Assembly: GCA_900766005.1 (NCBI GenBank)
Contig: CAAFTU010000096.1
Span: 72,869-136,868, forward strand
DNA from: an uncultured Bacteroides sp.
GTDB lineage: Bacteria > Bacteroidota > Bacteroidia > Bacteroidales > Bacteroidaceae
DNA: 64,000 nt
Direction of reading: 5' to 3'
The position numbers and the translations under genes were made by a program. The notes below the pieces were generated by a model, which had not been told where the DNA came from, did no database searches, and was given only the letters and a program-made list of their open reading frames with translations. Positions 35,568 through 44,762 of the stretch are shown here, one piece after another. Within the stretch, counting starts at the first letter, position 1. Every line of letters starts with the position of its first letter.

Positions 35568-36437
35568 ATGAAATTTGTCGTATTCGGAAATACCTATCAA
35601 GTAAAAAAGTCTTCACATGCAGCCCATCTGTTTCGGATTCTGAAAGAACTGGGAGCAGAAGTCTGTGTATGCAGAGAGTTCTATCAATTCCTGCGTTCTG
35701 AACATATAAACATAGAAGCCGACCAACTGTTCGATGGAGATGACTTTACTGCCGATATGGTAATCAGTATCGGAGGAGACGGGACTTTCCTGAAAGCCGC
35801 CCGGCGGGTAGGCAGAAAAGGAATTCCCATTTTAGGTATCAACACCGGCCGACTGGGATTTCTGGCCGACATTTCACCGGAAGAGATGGAAGCTGCATTC
35901 AAGGAGATTACTGCCGGGAAATACAGCGTAGAAGAACGGAGTGTGTTGCAGCTGGTGGGCGATGATTCCCATTGGCAAGTCTCTCCGTATGCACTAAACG
36001 AGATTGCCGTACTCAAACGGGACAGTTCATCGATGATCAGTATCCATGCAGCCATCAACGGTGCTTTTCTGACCACCTACCAGGCCGACGGGCTGGTCAT
36101 TGCCACCCCCACAGGCTCCACGGCCTACTCGCTGAGTGTAGGCGGACCGATAATGGTGCCTCAATCCAACACCATCGTTCTTACTCCCGTGGCACCGCAC
36201 AGCCTGAACATGCGTCCGATTGTGATCTGCGACGGCTGGGAAATCACGCTGGAAGTGGAAAGCCGCAGCCACAATTTCCTGGTGGCCATCGACGGCAACA
36301 GCATGACCTGCAAAGAATCAACGAAGCTCACCATCCGGAAAGCAGATTACAATGTCAAAGTGGTGAAGCGGTTCAACCATCATTTTTTCGGCACTCTGCG
36401 CGATAAAATGATGTGGGGAGCGGACGGACGGAAGTAA
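35568..36437 (+). CDS. nadK: NAD kinase
   Basis: Phosphorylates NAD to NADP. 289 residues; the NAD-kinase motif GGDGTFL (69-75, with Asp71) and the ATPTGSTAYSLSVGGP segment are present. Start ATG 35568 gives the family N-terminus MKFVVFGNTYQ; the frame upstream is open but starts within pdxJ's antisense. A degenerate -7 box (CAAATTTG, 35536-35543) precedes it by 24 bases. It is divergent from pdxJ. Confidence 0.95.
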   Translation: MKFVVFGNTYQVKKSSHAAHLFRILKELGAEVCVCREFYQFLRSEHINIEADQLFDGDDFTADMVISIGGDGTFLKAARRVGRKGIPILGINTGRLGFLADISPEEMEAAFKEITAGKYSVEERSVLQLVGDDSHWQVSPYALNEIAVLKRDSSSMISIHAAINGAFLTTYQADGLVIATPTGSTAYSLSVGGPIMVPQSNTIVLTPVAPHSLNMRPIVICDGWEITLEVESRSHNFLVAIDGNSMTCKESTKLTIRKADYNVKVVKRFNHHFFGTLRDKMMWGADGRK

Positions 36438-36519
36438 CCTTTCACCTAAGACTGATTCACGGCATCCTTCTGATTATGAGTTCACCACGATGACAGGTGA
36501 AAGATGGGACAGCATAAAA

Positions 36520-36554
36520 AAAGCTTAGGTTTGCCATCCGTAAACCTAAGCTTT
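36520..36554 (-). terminator. Terminator between nadK and the coiled-coil gene
   Basis: AAAGCTTAGGTTT and AAACCTAAGCTTT form a perfect 13-bp stem with a 9-base loop. The T7 run lies on the minus-strand side, so it mainly ends the coiled-coil gene transcript, but the stem can serve nadK too. Confidence 0.82.
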
Positions 36555-36563
36555 ATCCTCTGC

Positions 36564-36598
36564 AAAGCGGAGCTTTACACCTCATAAAGCACCGCTTT
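36564..36598. other. Second long hairpin in the nadK intergenic region
   Basis: AAAGCGG/CCGCTTT (7 bp), one A-A mismatch, then GCTTTA/TAAAGC (6 bp) around a 7-base loop. It lies 9 bases from the terminator stem. With two hairpins in a row, readthrough from either side should be strongly limited. Confidence 0.6.
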
Positions 36599-36649
36599 TA
36601 TATTTTAGTACATTCTACAATCTGACTCCTGACATGCGAATTGAGCAAG

Positions 36650-36706
36650 GCTAAAGTACCAATCGAGGATGGCTAAAGTGCCACATAAAGAGAGCTAAAG
36701 TGCCAC
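36650..36706. repeat. Three 22-bp-spaced copies of GCTAAAGTRCCA
   Basis: The core GCTAAAGT followed by RCCA occurs at 36650, 36672 and 36694, exactly 22 bases apart; the remaining bases of each unit differ. On the minus strand the core reads TGGCACTTTAGC. It lies just past the stop of the coiled-coil gene. Confidence 0.7.
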
Positions 36707-36721
36707 TCTACAGACAGCAGC

Positions 36722-37594
36722 CTACTTCATCGAGAACGTCTGCGAACCGATCAGGTTGCCTCCGTCAAAGATATCCACCCGGTAATCTCCGGCATAGAGA
36801 AACTCCTCCACGTCCCAGAACACATTGACGTTCTGCTCTTCCCCGTTGTATTCAATGTATTTCTTGATTGAATAGGCCAGCGAGCGGTTCTCATACGTAA
36901 ACGTGTTGGCCGGATTCTTGGTGAGCACATCATTATCCGGCTTGGCAATGCGGATATACAACGTACGCTCGCCATTCTCGGCTGTGATGTTCTTCACAAT
37001 GGTAAAGCTGATGGCCAGCTTCACTACATCCTTCACCTTGCGCGCCACCTTTCCCCGCTTATTGCGAGGCTCGATGCGGATATGAGTAGCATCCAGCTGT
37101 GCAGCCAGCGTTACTTTCTTGTCCAAGTTCTTTTTCTCTTCCGCGAGCGTATTGATCTGCTGGGAAGCACGGTTGTATTTCTTAGTTACATCATCAATTA
37201 CTTTTTTCTGCTGGGCAGTCAGCTTATTCAATGAATCAATCTGATTGATATAGCCCACCATAACCTTACGCAAGGTAGCGAGTTCCTTCTTCAAACGGCG
37301 GATTTCCATCGCATTTGAGCTCTTTACCGTACGCAGTTCTTCGAGCAACCGCTGCGTTTTCAGCTGTTCCTGCTCCAGCAACTGAGACAGGGAGTCGTTG
37401 GAAACCGTCATCTTCAACTCATCATACTGCTTTACGAAATGAGTATACTCGTTCTCCAAATCTTCTTTGTCCAACTGAAATTCCTGCACCAGTTCACGAT
37501 TGGTCTGTTTCTCGGTAAACAACAAATAAGTAACGCCCAAAATAGCCACAATCAGCACAGCTACAGCTGTAATAAACAGAGTTTTTTGATTCAT
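36722..37594 (-). CDS. Membrane-anchored coiled-coil protein, unknown function
   Basis: 290 residues. One N-terminal transmembrane helix (about 7-27, few positive charges before it), a long coiled-coil of heptad-rich Glu/Leu/Lys sequence (about 35-170, with two internal breaks), then a beta-rich C-terminal domain (about 180-290) ending FDGGNLIGSQTFSMK. The domain order suggests a rod that holds a globular head away from the membrane. I do not recognise the family; no catalytic motif is seen. It is monocistronic between a terminator and its own -7 box. Confidence 0.72.
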   Translation of the reverse strand: MNQKTLFITAVAVLIVAILGVTYLLFTEKQTNRELVQEFQLDKEDLENEYTHFVKQYDELKMTVSNDSLSQLLEQEQLKTQRLLEELRTVKSSNAMEIRRLKKELATLRKVMVGYINQIDSLNKLTAQQKKVIDDVTKKYNRASQQINTLAEEKKNLDKKVTLAAQLDATHIRIEPRNKRGKVARKVKDVVKLAISFTIVKNITAENGERTLYIRIAKPDNDVLTKNPANTFTYENRSLAYSIKKYIEYNGEEQNVNVFWDVEEFLYAGDYRVDIFDGGNLIGSQTFSMK

Positions 37595-37622
37595 AAATTC
37601 ACTTATAAATTGATAACATGTG

Positions 37623-37630
37623 CAAAAGTA
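37623..37630 (-). promoter_or_regulatory. Candidate -7 box of the coiled-coil gene
   Basis: TACTTTTG on the minus strand, 28 bases before the start codon; -33 element not clear. Confidence 0.45.
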
Positions 37631-37682
37631 ATCATTTGCATCAGAATCCCTCCGACCTTTAACTAAAATTATTACGGAAATA

Positions 37683-37714
37683 TTTCTCTAATATGGATTA
37701 TCGTTGTACTTTTG
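37683..37714 (+). promoter_or_regulatory. Promoter of mdh
   Basis: TACTTTTG (37707-37714) with a weak TTTC (37683-37686) 20 bases upstream. The leader to the mdh ATG is about 45 bases and A-rich. Confidence 0.55.
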
Positions 37715-37763
37715 CGAAACAAAACAAGACAAATAAATTATCAACTTTTAAATAAATAGTATT

Positions 37764-38705
37764 ATGTCAAAAGTAACCGTAGTAGGCGCAGGTAACGTAG
37801 GAGCTACATGTGCAAATGTACTTGCTTTTAATGAAGTAGCAGACGAAGTAGTAATGCTGGACGTAAAAGAAGGCGTATCAGAAGGTAAAGCAATGGATAT
37901 GATGCAGACAGCTCAGTTGCTGGGCTTCGACACTACTGTAGTGGGCTGCACAAACGACTATGCTCAGACTGCTAATTCTGACGTTGTTGTGATTACTTCA
38001 GGTATTCCTCGTAAACCGGGTATGACTCGTGAAGAATTGATCGGTGTGAACGCTGGTATCGTAAAATCGGTAGCAGAAAACATCTTGAAATATTCACCCA
38101 ACGCTATCCTGGTAGTCATCTCTAACCCGATGGATACAATGACATACTTGTCTTTGAAATCACTCGGTTTGCCTAAGAACCGTATCATCGGTATGGGTGG
38201 TGCTTTGGACAGCTCTCGCTTCAAATACTTCCTGTCTCAGGCATTGGGTTGCAACGCTAACGAAGTAGAAGGTATGGTAATCGGCGGTCACGGTGATACA
38301 ACCATGATTCCTTTGACTCGCTTTGCTACATACAAAGGTTTGCCGGTAAGCAACTTCTTGTCTGAAGAAAAACTGAATGAAGTAGCTGCTGCTACAATGG
38401 TAGGCGGTGCTACACTGACTAAGTTGCTGGGTACTTCTGCATGGTATGCACCGGGTGCAGCTGGAGCATACGTGGTAGAATCTATCATCCACAACCAAAA
38501 GAAGATGATTCCTTGCTCTGTATTCCTGGAAGGTGAATATGGTGAATCAGATCTTTGCATCGGTGTTCCTGTAATCTTGGGTAAGAACGGTATCGAAAAA
38601 ATCGTTGAACTTGACCTGAACGAAGACGAAAAAGCTAAGTTCGCTGCCAGCGCTGCTGCTGTTCACAAAACAAATGCTGCTCTGAAAGAAGTAGGTGCAT
38701 TGTAA
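37764..38705 (+). CDS. mdh: Malate dehydrogenase
   Basis: NAD-dependent malate/oxaloacetate interconversion; in Bacteroides it works in the reductive branch from oxaloacetate to fumarate and succinate. 313 residues, LDH-like class: Rossmann loop GAGNVGA (8-14), substrate arginines Arg83 (IPRKPGMTR) and Arg152, catalytic His176 (GGHGDTT) with Asp149. Codon use is highly biased, fitting strong expression. Own promoter and terminator. Confidence 0.97.
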   Translation: MSKVTVVGAGNVGATCANVLAFNEVADEVVMLDVKEGVSEGKAMDMMQTAQLLGFDTTVVGCTNDYAQTANSDVVVITSGIPRKPGMTREELIGVNAGIVKSVAENILKYSPNAILVVISNPMDTMTYLSLKSLGLPKNRIIGMGGALDSSRFKYFLSQALGCNANEVEGMVIGGHGDTTMIPLTRFATYKGLPVSNFLSEEKLNEVAAATMVGGATLTKLLGTSAWYAPGAAGAYVVESIIHNQKKMIPCSVFLEGEYGESDLCIGVPVILGKNGIEKIVELDLNEDEKAKFAASAAAVHKTNAALKEVGAL

Positions 38706-38737
38706 TTACCAGACTACACTTACATTATCATATTGGG

Positions 38738-38775
38738 AAATCCAGTCTCTCCATACCGAGAGGCTGGATTTTTTT
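38738..38775 (+). terminator. Terminator of mdh
   Basis: AAATCCAG, T, CTCTC pair with GAGAG, G, CTGGATTT around CATACC, followed by a T run. Confidence 0.88.
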
Positions 38776-38814
38776 ATCTCCCCCTCCGCAGAAGCATAAA
38801 AAAAGTAAATTCGC

Positions 38815-38844
38815 TTTGCATTTCTGCAAAAAGCAGTATTTTTG
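38815..38844 (+). promoter_or_regulatory. Promoter of the tolC-hlyD-ABC2 operon
   Basis: TTTG (38815-38818), 18 bases, TATTTTTG (38837-38844). The leader to ATG 38971 is about 120 bases; an ATG at 38842 lies within the -7 box and cannot be the start. Confidence 0.62.
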
Positions 38845-38970
38845 CATCGTTGTTTATGCAATTATTGTTTCATATATCAACTAAAACCAAGCAGAAAACT
38901 CGGACAAAAAAAAGACATCATAAACAGACTTATTCAATTAATTTATTACTCCGTCAATATGCAAGATGCG

Positions 38971-40425
38971 ATGAAAAAACTTTTTCTCTTCACAATGCTG
39001 TTAAATACGCTCGTAGCAGTCAAAGGACAAGGCACACTCAGTTTAGATAGTTGCCGTGCATTGGCCTTAGCAAACAACAAAGAGCTGATGATTAGCACCG
39101 AAAAAATGAATGCAGCCTATCACACCCGAAAAGCAGCATTTACCAATTACCTGCCCAAGTTCTCGGCTACGGGAACCTACATGCGAAACCAAAAAGAGTT
39201 TTCCCTTTTAAACGGTGATCAGAAAGCGGCGCTTTCCAACCTGGGGACCCAAATGGCCGGCCCGCTGCAACAGGCTGCAGGCATCATTGCCCAGCTACAC
39301 CCGGAACTGGCCGGCAAGATTCCGGCTTTAGGTGCCAGCCTGACTTCCGCTTTCAACCAAGCTGGAAGTTCGCTGGTAGAAGCCTTCCGCACGGATACAC
39401 GCAACCTCTATGCAGGTGCCCTCACCCTCACCCAGCCTCTTTATATGGGTGGTAAAATACGGGCATACAACAAAATTACCCGGTATGCCGAGCAGCTGGC
39501 CCAAGAACAGCACCAGGGAGGCATGCAGGAAGTGATCATGAGTACCGACCAGGCATATTGGCAGGTCATCTCGCTAGTCAACAAGAAAGCACTGGCAGAA
39601 GGCTACCTCCAATTACTGCAGCAGCTGGACAGCGATGTAGAAAAAATGGTAGCCGAAGGAGTGGCCACCAAAGCAGACAGACTCTCTGTCAAAGTCAAAG
39701 TAAACGAAGCGGAGATGACGCTGACCAAAGTAGAAGACGGCCTCAGTCTTTCGCGCATGCTGCTGTGCCAGTTGTGCGGCATCGACCTGAATTCACCGGT
39801 TGTGCTGGCCGATGAAAACATGAAAGATATTCCAGCCACTTTAGTGGACACACATTTTGACATGGCCACGGCCTACAACAACCGTCCGGAAATACGGAGC
39901 CTTGAACTGGCCGCCCAGATTTACCGGCAAAAGGTGAATATCACCCGCTCCGACTACCTGCCTTCCATCGCCCTCATGGGCAACTACATGCTGACCAACC
40001 CTTCGGTGTTCAACAGCTTTGAAAACAAGTTCAAGGGAATGTGGAACATCGGAGTCATGGTGCAGATACCTATTTGGCACTGGGGAGAAGGTATTCATAA
40101 AACCAAAGCTGCCAAAGCGGAAGCCAACATCGCACAGTATCAGCTGCAGGATGCCAGAGAAAAGATCGAACTGCAAGTCAACCAGGCTGCATTCAAGGTG
40201 AACGAAGCCAATAAAAAACTGGCGATGGCTACACAGAACATGGAAAAAGCAGAGGAAAATCTCAGATATGCCACCCTCGGTTTTAAAGAAGGAGTCATTA
40301 CCACCAGCAATGTACTGGAAGCCCAGACGGCTTGGTTGTCTGCCCAGTCGGAGAAAATCGATGCACAAATCGATGTAAAACTGACTGAAATTTATCTCAA
40401 GAAATCGCTGGGTACACTGAAATAA
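38971..40425 (+). CDS. TolC-family outer membrane efflux protein
   Basis: Outer membrane channel of 484 residues. Signal peptide MKKLFLFTMLLNTLVAVKGQ, then the duplicated TolC/OEP helix-strand pattern with the typical long helices (AEKMV, ELQVNQAAFKVNEAN) and TQPLYMGGKI strand. ATG 38959 four codons upstream is an alternative start. It forms the exit duct for the HlyD adaptor and the two permeases encoded next. Confidence 0.92.
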   Translation: MKKLFLFTMLLNTLVAVKGQGTLSLDSCRALALANNKELMISTEKMNAAYHTRKAAFTNYLPKFSATGTYMRNQKEFSLLNGDQKAALSNLGTQMAGPLQQAAGIIAQLHPELAGKIPALGASLTSAFNQAGSSLVEAFRTDTRNLYAGALTLTQPLYMGGKIRAYNKITRYAEQLAQEQHQGGMQEVIMSTDQAYWQVISLVNKKALAEGYLQLLQQLDSDVEKMVAEGVATKADRLSVKVKVNEAEMTLTKVEDGLSLSRMLLCQLCGIDLNSPVVLADENMKDIPATLVDTHFDMATAYNNRPEIRSLELAAQIYRQKVNITRSDYLPSIALMGNYMLTNPSVFNSFENKFKGMWNIGVMVQIPIWHWGEGIHKTKAAKAEANIAQYQLQDAREKIELQVNQAAFKVNEANKKLAMATQNMEKAEENLRYATLGFKEGVITTSNVLEAQTAWLSAQSEKIDAQIDVKLTEIYLKKSLGTLK

Positions 40426-40492
40426 CATCAGCAGCCCCTTTTAATCTCAACCATTATATTTACATTATAACGAATTATATTCACTATCCATC

Positions 40493-41485
40493 ATGACTAC
40501 AAATCAATCACCCCGCAAACATATCTTAGTATCGTTCCTTATCATTACTGGAATCATTGCCTGCGTGGCTATAGCCGGACTCTTCCTGACTTCCGGAGGA
40601 CCTGAAATCATTCAAGGACAGGCCGAAGTAACCGAATACCGTGTGTCGAGCAAAGTACCTGGACGTATACTGGAATTCAGAGTCAAAGAAGGAGATTCAG
40701 TGAGTGCCGGTGATACACTTGCATTGCTGGAAGCTCCAGAAGTCATAGCTAAAATGGAACAGGCCCGGGCAGCTCAAGCTGCCGCACAGGCCCAGAACGA
40801 AAAGGCTATGAAAGGAGCCCGACAAGAACAGATTCAGGCAGCCTATGAGTTGTGGCAGAAAGCACAAGCCGGTGTCAGCATTGCCGAAAAGTCGTATAAG
40901 CGTGTAAAGAATTTATACGAACAAGGCGTGATGCCTGCCCAGAAGCTGGATGAAGTAACGGCTCAGCGCGATGCTGCCATCGCTACGGAAAAAGCAGCCA
41001 AAGCACAGTATACCATGGCTAAGAACGGAGCTGAACGAGAAGACAAACTGGCTGCCGAAGCGCTGGTCAACCGGGCAAAAGGAGCAGTAGCCGAAGTGGA
41101 ATCATACATCAAGGAAACATACCTCATCGCCTCGGCCGACGGAGAAGTGGCCGAAATATTTCCTAAGGTAGGTGAACTGGTAGGCACCGGCGCACCGATC
41201 ATGAACATTGCCCAGCTCAATGATATGTGGGTGACCTTCAACGTGCGTGAAGACCTGCTGGAGAAGCTCACCGTGGGCAGTGAATTTGAAGCTGTGGTTC
41301 CGGCATTAGGCAACCGGGCTGTGCAACTGAAAGTATATTATATGAAAGACTTAGGAAGCTATGCAGCATGGAAAGCCACCAAAACAACCGGACAATTCGA
41401 TTTGAAAACATTCGAAGTAAAAGCGGCTCCCCTCCATAAAGTAGAAAACTTACGTCCCGGCATGTCGGTCATCATCACGAAGTAA
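40493..41485 (+). CDS. HlyD-family membrane fusion protein
   Basis: Periplasmic adaptor of 330 residues with one N-terminal transmembrane helix (about 11-32). A lipoyl-like half motif (RVSSKVPGRILEF...VKEGDSVSAGDTL) is followed by a coiled-coil hairpin (about 80-200), the second lipoyl half and a beta-barrel (about 205-330). It links the inner membrane permeases to the TolC protein. The hydrophobic anchor rather than a lipobox points to the EmrA/YbhG-like type. Confidence 0.92.
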   Translation: MTTNQSPRKHILVSFLIITGIIACVAIAGLFLTSGGPEIIQGQAEVTEYRVSSKVPGRILEFRVKEGDSVSAGDTLALLEAPEVIAKMEQARAAQAAAQAQNEKAMKGARQEQIQAAYELWQKAQAGVSIAEKSYKRVKNLYEQGVMPAQKLDEVTAQRDAAIATEKAAKAQYTMAKNGAEREDKLAAEALVNRAKGAVAEVESYIKETYLIASADGEVAEIFPKVGELVGTGAPIMNIAQLNDMWVTFNVREDLLEKLTVGSEFEAVVPALGNRAVQLKVYYMKDLGSYAAWKATKTTGQFDLKTFEVKAAPLHKVENLRPGMSVIITK

Positions 41486-41487
41486 TC

Positions 41488-42669
41488 ATGAAAGAAACCT
41501 GTACCTCATTCAACTGCATACAGCAAGTGATGCGAAGAGAGTGCCGACGGCTGGTGTCCCGGCCGCTATACCTGTTCTGCATGGTCATAGCTCCGCTCTT
41601 CTGCACCATCTTCTTCACCACATTGATGGGAAGCGGACTGCCTACCAATTTGCCTGCAGGTGTCGTTGACATGGACCAGTCGTCTACGTCGCGCAACATC
41701 GTGCGCAACCTGGATGCCTTTTCGCAAACGGGTATCGTAGCCCACTACCCTCACATAGCCGAAGCACGCCAAGCTGTTCAGGAAGGAAAAATCTATGGAT
41801 TCTTCTACCTTCCCAAAGGACTCTCTGCCCAGGCACAAAGCCAACGTCAGCCCCGGATTTCTTTTTATACCAATTATTCTTACCTGATAGCCGGCTCACT
41901 GCTGTTCAGAGACATGAAGATGATGGGAGAACTCACTTCCGGATCGGCAGCCAGAAAGGTGCTATATGCCAAGGGTGCAACAGAAAAGCAGGCAATGAAC
42001 ATGCTGCAACCCATCAAAATAGATACCCATCCGCTAAACAACCCGTGGCTGAACTACTCCGTATACTTATGCAACACGCTAGTGCCCGGAGTGTTGATGC
42101 TGCTCATCTTCATGGTCACCGTGTTTTCCATTGGAGTAGAGATTAAGGAAGCTACTGCCCGTGAATGGCTGGAGCTGAGTGGCGATTCTATTGGAACTGC
42201 CCTCATCGGCAAACTCCTTCCTCACACGGCTCTCTTTTTTCTGATGGGGATTTTCTATAACGTCTATCTTTACGGAATACTCCATTTCCCGTGCAACAGC
42301 GGTATGCTGCCCATGCTATTTGCGACACTGTGCCTCATCGTGGCTTCACAATGTTGCGGTATCGCCATGATCGGAGCCTTGCCAACGTTGCGTCTCGGAC
42401 TGAGCATCGCGTCTCTGTGGGGAGTCATCTCCTTCTCCATCTCGGGCTTTTCGTTTCCGGTGATGGCCATGCATCCTGCCTTGCAGGCGTTGAGCAATCT
42501 TTTTCCGCTGCGACACTATTTTCTGATCTATGCAGACCAGGCACTCAACGGTTACAGTATGCTTTATGCATGGAAAAGCTACCTGGCTCTCTTTCTCTTC
42601 ATGCTGCTTCCTTTCTTGGTGGCTCGCCCCTTGAAAAAAGCACTGACTCACTATAAATACATTCCTTAA
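41488..42669 (+). CDS. ABC-2 type permease, first copy
   Basis: Inner membrane protein of 393 residues with the YhhJ/YbhR layout: one N-terminal transmembrane helix (about 25-47), a large periplasmic domain (about 50-190) and five or so hydrophobic segments clustered in 195-390. Family members normally pair with an ATP-binding subunit, but none is encoded in this operon. Two bases separate it from hlyD and two from the next permease. Substrate unknown; drug, lipid or polysaccharide export are all possible. Confidence 0.88.
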   Translation: MKETCTSFNCIQQVMRRECRRLVSRPLYLFCMVIAPLFCTIFFTTLMGSGLPTNLPAGVVDMDQSSTSRNIVRNLDAFSQTGIVAHYPHIAEARQAVQEGKIYGFFYLPKGLSAQAQSQRQPRISFYTNYSYLIAGSLLFRDMKMMGELTSGSAARKVLYAKGATEKQAMNMLQPIKIDTHPLNNPWLNYSVYLCNTLVPGVLMLLIFMVTVFSIGVEIKEATAREWLELSGDSIGTALIGKLLPHTALFFLMGIFYNVYLYGILHFPCNSGMLPMLFATLCLIVASQCCGIAMIGALPTLRLGLSIASLWGVISFSISGFSFPVMAMHPALQALSNLFPLRHYFLIYADQALNGYSMLYAWKSYLALFLFMLLPFLVARPLKKALTHYKYIP

Positions 42670-42671
42670 TA

Positions 42672-43868
42672 ATGAAAGATTATCTATCAAACAACTCGAT
42701 AATATCCGTCATCCGTTCTCTGCCAGCCATCATCTGGCAGGAATTCCGCCATGTCTTTCGCGACCAAGGAGTTCTTATTTTCTTTCTGCTGGTGCCGCTG
42801 GGCTATCCGTTGCTCTACAGCTTCATATACAACAATGAGGTGGTACGGGAAGTGCCTGCTGTAGTGGTAGACGATGCCCACTCTTCCCTTAGCCGTGAGT
42901 ACTTACGCAAAGTGGATGCCACACCCGATATCCACATCGTGTCCTATTGTTCAGACTTGGAAGAAGCCAAACAACAGCTGAAAGAGCACCGTGCTTATGG
43001 CATCATCTACCTACCTTCCCAGTTTGCTGCCGACCTGTCCCAAGGCAAACAAACGCAGGTTACCCTCTTCTGTGATATGAGCGGACTGCTATATTACAAG
43101 GCCATGCTCACAGCCAACACAGCCGTCTCGCTGGATATGAACAAAGATATCAAGATAGCCCGCAGTGGGAATACAACCGACCGACAGGATGAACTGACTG
43201 CCTATCCGATAGAATACCAGGAAGTCTCTATTTTCAATCCGACAGCCGGATTTGCAGCCTTTCTGATACCGGCCGTACTGATACTCATCATCCAGCAGAC
43301 CCTGCTGCTAGGCATCGGACTCTCCGTAGGCACCGCCCGAGAAACCAACGGCTTTCAACCCCTCGTTTCACTTAGCCAACGGCCGGGGGGAATGCTATCC
43401 GTCGTATTAGGAAAAGGAGTGAGCTATCTGCTCATCTACATACTTGTGGCCTGCTATGTGCTCTGCATTGTGCCTCATCTGTTCAGTTTAAATCAAATCG
43501 GACATCCTGGCACCCTGCTATTGTTTGTATTGCCCTATCTCACTGCGTGTATCTTCTTTGCCATGACAGCTTCCATCGCCATCCGCAACCGGGAAACCTG
43601 CATGCTGATATTTGTATTCACATCGGTCCCCTTACTGTTCATTTCGGGCATTTCATGGCCGGGAGCAGCTATACCCTCCTTCTGGAAGTATGTATCCTAC
43701 CTGTTTCCATCAACTTTCGGAATCAATGGGTTTGTGAAAATCAACAACATGGGAAGCACCCTTCATGAAGTTGCCTTTGAATACAAAGCACTCTGGATGC
43801 AAACTGCCGTTTACTTTATCACAGCCTGTCGGGTATATCGCAGCTACATACAACAACCGAACAAATAG
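42672..43868 (+). CDS. ABC-2 type permease, second copy
   Basis: 398 residues, same layout as the preceding permease: N-terminal helix (about 27-49), periplasmic domain with the VVVDDAHSSLSREY segment, C-terminal membrane cluster (about 195-390). Similar but clearly diverged from the first copy, suggesting a heterodimer rather than a recent duplication. Last gene of the operon; a bidirectional terminator follows. Confidence 0.88.
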   Translation: MKDYLSNNSIISVIRSLPAIIWQEFRHVFRDQGVLIFFLLVPLGYPLLYSFIYNNEVVREVPAVVVDDAHSSLSREYLRKVDATPDIHIVSYCSDLEEAKQQLKEHRAYGIIYLPSQFAADLSQGKQTQVTLFCDMSGLLYYKAMLTANTAVSLDMNKDIKIARSGNTTDRQDELTAYPIEYQEVSIFNPTAGFAAFLIPAVLILIIQQTLLLGIGLSVGTARETNGFQPLVSLSQRPGGMLSVVLGKGVSYLLIYILVACYVLCIVPHLFSLNQIGHPGTLLLFVLPYLTACIFFAMTASIAIRNRETCMLIFVFTSVPLLFISGISWPGAAIPSFWKYVSYLFPSTFGINGFVKINNMGSTLHEVAFEYKALWMQTAVYFITACRVYRSYIQQPNK

Positions 43869-43924
43869 AACAGCGGCTGCAGAAGTGTCCCATGCCCATT
43901 TTCAGCAGCTCCGTATGATAAAAG

Positions 43925-43967
43925 AAATTCCCCGCCTCCTCTGATAGAAAGGAAGACGGGGAATTTT
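43925..43967. terminator. Bidirectional terminator between the export operon and the beta-barrel gene
   Basis: AAATTCCCCG and CGGGGAATTT (10 bp) enclose a 23-base loop; TTTT follows on the plus side and a T-rich stretch on the minus side. Confidence 0.78.
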
Positions 43968-44000
43968 ATTTCGTACGATTCTCAAAAGGATAGAAACGCC

Positions 44001-44588
44001 TTAGAACTTGTATCCTACACCCAGAGAGAAGTTCATGTTCTTGGAAGAACCCAAAACAATGTTAGCGATTCCGCCATCCAAAGCGTCGATGAAGCCGATT
44101 CCACCATCCAGACCGAAGAAAATCTGACCGATTTCATATGCCACACCAAAACCTAATCCGAAATCAAATCTTTTAGCAGCATTGTCACCGAAGTAGTCAG
44201 TTTTCACAGTCACATTGCCTTCTTCTACTTTTGACTTACCTGCAATACCTACAGCCAAATAAGGACCTGCCTTTACCACTACATTCTGATTGTCAGTCAC
44301 AGCAAAGCGGGCAGCAGCCAACACCGGTACTTCCAAATAAAGCGGATTACACTTGACATCACCCAGCTTAAATCCCTTTTGTGAGAACATCAAAGAAGGC
44401 TGGATAGACCACGTATCTGTAAACTGATACTCCATGCCTACACCTGCATTAAAACCGATTCTCAAATCCGTGTCGGCATCACCTGTAATGTTACTCATAT
44501 TCATTCCCGCTTTCACGTTCCATGAAATCTGAGAATAAGAAACCATAGATACCAGTGCAAAAAGCACAAAAAGCAAACTCTTTTTCAT
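44001..44588 (-). CDS. Outer membrane beta-barrel protein (porin-like, OMP_b-brl type)
   Basis: 195 residues: signal peptide 1-19 (ending SYSQ), then alternating strands of an eight-stranded-type barrel (WNVKAGMNMSN, FNAGVGMEYQF, SIQPSLMFSQKGF, YLEVPVLAAARF, FDFGLGFGVAYEI) and a terminal aromatic FSLGVGYKF, the C-terminal Phe being the usual outer-membrane insertion signal. Function unknown; the family is abundant in Bacteroidetes. ATG 44597 would add three residues. Its leader is about 136 bases and an inverted repeat sits at the promoter. Confidence 0.83.
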   Translation of the reverse strand: MKKSLLFVLFALVSMVSYSQISWNVKAGMNMSNITGDADTDLRIGFNAGVGMEYQFTDTWSIQPSLMFSQKGFKLGDVKCNPLYLEVPVLAAARFAVTDNQNVVVKAGPYLAVGIAGKSKVEEGNVTVKTDYFGDNAAKRFDFGLGFGVAYEIGQIFFGLDGGIGFIDALDGGIANIVLGSSKNMNFSLGVGYKF

Positions 44589-44730
44589 ATCATTCATTTT
44601 TAGTTGTCAGTCCCTTCCCAAAGCTGACTTGTTAATTATAAGCTTTAGAAGCGCAGGGAAGTATGTATACCTATCACACAATTAAGGTAATCACATACGC
44701 TCATCCACTAATAATATTGATTTAACAAAA

Positions 44731-44762
44731 CAAATATATCCAATTAATAAACAAAAAACAAT
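44731..44762 (-). promoter_or_regulatory. Promoter of the beta-barrel gene
   Basis: On the minus strand ATTG (44759-44762), 20 bases, TATATTTG (44731-44738). The 290-base gap to apbC holds this promoter, the inverted repeat and the apbC terminator. Confidence 0.55.

Noticed and set aside
38842..38970. Longer start for the TolC gene
   Set aside because: The ATG is inside the -7 box and the added residues would precede a good signal peptide.
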